Part shown: piece by piece, positions 62,664 through 64,000 of the stretch
How positions within the stretch are numbered: the first letter of the stretch is position 1
Layout: the number at the start of each line of letters is the position of its first letter
Assembly (NCBI GenBank): GCA_049610385.1
Contig: JBMYZL010000009.1
Location: forward strand, 47,950-111,949
DNA length: 64,000 bases
Origin: JBMYZL01 sp049610385
Lineage (GTDB): Bacteria > Bacteroidota > Bacteroidia > Flavobacteriales_D > Sanyastnellaceae
Reading direction: 5' to 3'
Program-made: the position numbers and the translations under genes
Notes under the pieces: generated by a model
Told to the model about the DNA's origin: nothing
Seen by the model: only the letters and a program-made list of their open reading frames with translations
Databases searched by the model: none

Positions 62664-64000
62664 CCCGCTCCATGGCATTTCTTGAACTTTTTACCCGAGC
62701 CGCAAGGGCATGGATCATTGGGCAAAATTTTCTTTTCGGTGCGAATCGGTTGGATTTTTTTGGGCGGCGGAGGCATCCCGGGTGCGCGAGGTGAAGGCGC
62801 AGCTGCACCGGCTCGGACCGCGGCTGATTGGCTTTGCTGAGCGATGTTTTGCACCGAATCCTTGGTCACATTCAATTTGATATCACCCATGGCCCGTGGT
62901 GCTGGAGCTTGACGCACGGGCGGCTGTTGTTGCGGACCCGTTGGAATCGTGCACTTCATCAAGAATGAAGCCACTTCTGTGTTCATCCGCTGTACCATGG
63001 ACTTGAACAACTCATAGCTCTCAAACTTGTAAATGAGCAACGGGTCTTTTTGCTCAAAACGCGCATGCTGCACATTGGAGCGCAAATCGTCCATGGCCCG
63101 GAGATGTTCTTTCCAATATTGATCAATGATGGCGAGCACCACAGCCTTTTCCAAAGAATCCATGACCGAGCGACCTTGAGAGGCCACACTTTCTTCAATG
63201 TTGGTGCTGATTTGAAGGGTTTTTCGTCCGTCCGTAAAAGGCACCAGAATGTTCACGAAGTTGTTCTTCTCATCGTTCCGCACGCGTTCGATGACCGGAT
63301 GGGCGCGTTCAGCAAGGTCTTTCAACTTGGCGCGATACACAGACTCAGCATGGCCATATGTCTTCCATGCAATGTCCTCGGGTTTGGCTTGCCCAAACTC
63401 CTCCTCATCAAATGGCGGCTCAATGCCAAAATCGGCCAGCAACGCCAAGTTGAAAGCATTCCAATCCTTGACCGGCTGGCAATTCAACACATGCGCCTCG
63501 ACCAATTCAAAGAACATGTTCGCGATGTCCGTCCGAATGCGGTCTCCATACAAAGCATGACGGCGGCGCTTGTAAATCACCTCCCGCTGAGCGTTCATCA
63601 CATCATCATATTCCAACAGGCGCTTCCGGATGCCAAAGTTGTTTTCCTCCACTTTTTTCTGCGCCCTTTCGATGGATTTTGTGATCATGGAATGCTGAAT
63701 CACATCGCCCTCCTGGTGACCCATGCGGTCCATCATTTTGGAGACACGGTCGGATGAAAACAGGCGCATCAAATCATCCTCCAAGGACACATAGAACTGG
63801 GAAGAACCCGGATCGCCTTGACGGCCGGCACGGCCGCGAAGCTGACGGTCAACGCGGCGGCTGTCATGCCGTTCGGTCCCAATGATGGCCAGTCCGCCCG
63901 CGGCCTTCACCTCTTGGGTGAGCTTGATGTCTGTCCCGCGGCCGGCCATGTTGGTGGCAATGGTCACCGTACCGGGCTGTCCCGCGGCCGCCACAACTTC
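62660..64000 (-). CDS. secA: Preprotein translocase ATPase SecA (C-terminal part)
   Basis: The gene runs off the window end; about 446 codons are visible. The motor of Sec-dependent export. The NBD2 segment TNMAGRGTDIKL and DRQLRGRAGRQGDPGSSQFY with the arginine finger are present. The helical scaffold and wing continue through ITKSIERAQKKVEENNFGIR and YKRRRHALYG. The C-terminal zinc tail DPCPCGSGKKFKKCHG (SecB-type) is complete. Confidence 0.97.
   Translation of the reverse strand, partial: EVVAAAGQPGTVTIATNMAGRGTDIKLTQEVKAAGGLAIIGTERHDSRRVDRQLRGRAGRQGDPGSSQFYVSLEDDLMRLFSSDRVSKMMDRMGHQEGDVIQHSMITKSIERAQKKVEENNFGIRKRLLEYDDVMNAQREVIYKRRRHALYGDRIRTDIANMFFELVEAHVLNCQPVKDWNAFNLALLADFGIEPPFDEEEFGQAKPEDIAWKTYGHAESVYRAKLKDLAERAHPVIERVRNDEKNNFVNILVPFTDGRKTLQISTNIEESVASQGRSVMDSLEKAVVLAIIDQYWKEHLRAMDDLRSNVQHARFEQKDPLLIYKFESYELFKSMVQRMNTEVASFLMKCTIPTGPQQQPPVRQAPAPRAMGDIKLNVTKDSVQNIAQQSQSAAVRAGAAAPSPRAPGMPPPPKKIQPIRTEKKILPNDPCPCGSGKKFKKCHGAG

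Overview
The window is a gene-dense 64 kb chromosomal segment from a member of the Bacteroidota, close to the flavobacterial/saprospirial type. The evidence is: a long-form IspG with the large internal insert; a type IX secretion (T9SS) type B sorting domain and a decayed T9SS type A sorting domain; IPExxxVDY, DUF4292 and DUF349 family proteins; a DnaG with a degenerate zinc site, as in flavobacteria; LeuRS with an insert before KMSKS; almost no Shine-Dalgarno sequences; and many Bacteroidota-type -7 promoter boxes (TAnnTTTG or TAnnTTCG) close to start codons. No rRNA, CRISPR array, insertion sequence or intact prophage was seen. One tRNA (Gln, UUG) is present.

Layout. 1-7.5 kb: end of ispG, then the reverse-strand genes ileS-dksA-like-lspA and pyk. 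7.5-12.6 kb: reverse-strand acpP-fabF-rnc-IPExxxVDY-pyk (fatty acid synthesis, RNA processing, glycolysis), preceded by mlaE-mlaF-like and an iodotyrosine-deiodinase-like flavoprotein. 12.6-19 kb: small lipoprotein, mannose-1-phosphate guanylyltransferase, fumC, prfB/recX, a DUF349 coiled-coil protein. 19-24.4 kb: divergent polysaccharide deacetylase and leuS, a T9SS-cargo gene remnant, a YadA-head/tail-fibre-like secreted protein, tRNA-Gln. 24.4-30.9 kb: 2-aminomuconate-semialdehyde-type dehydrogenase, an unlisted 41-codon ORF, an OmpA-like lipoprotein, a Cys-rich repeat lipoprotein, recJ, MscS-like channel. 31-38.6 kb: dnaG, two-component system, prs-rplY-pth, an HMA/MauE-like membrane protein. 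38.6-44.4 kb: pirin, nadD-gmk-yicC, polyprenyl synthase, MORN lipoprotein, glucosaminidase/LysM protein. 44.5-50.8 kb: hmgA-hppD (tyrosine breakdown), a fused two-ATPase ABC protein, enoyl-CoA hydratase, dut, sugar nucleotidyltransferase. 50.8-56.7 kb: TPR lipoprotein, DUF4292, EnvC-like, kynureninase, KtrA. 56.7-64 kb: a T9SS cargo protein, Ig-like lipoprotein, free-Met-sulfoxide reductase, ComF, DUF72, DUF1569, end of secA.

Most of the window is housekeeping: tRNA charging, replication, envelope biogenesis and central metabolism. The lifestyle signal is aerobic catabolism of aromatic amino acids (hppD, hmgA, kynU, AMSDH-type ALDH) in a gliding or T9SS-secreting heterotroph. The items most worth a second look are the deiodinase homologue with a complete substrate triad, the YadA-like secreted protein, the decayed T9SS cargo gene beside leuS, the hidden 41-codon ORF with its own promoter box, and the set of genes whose promoter box lies only 4-10 nt from the start codon.
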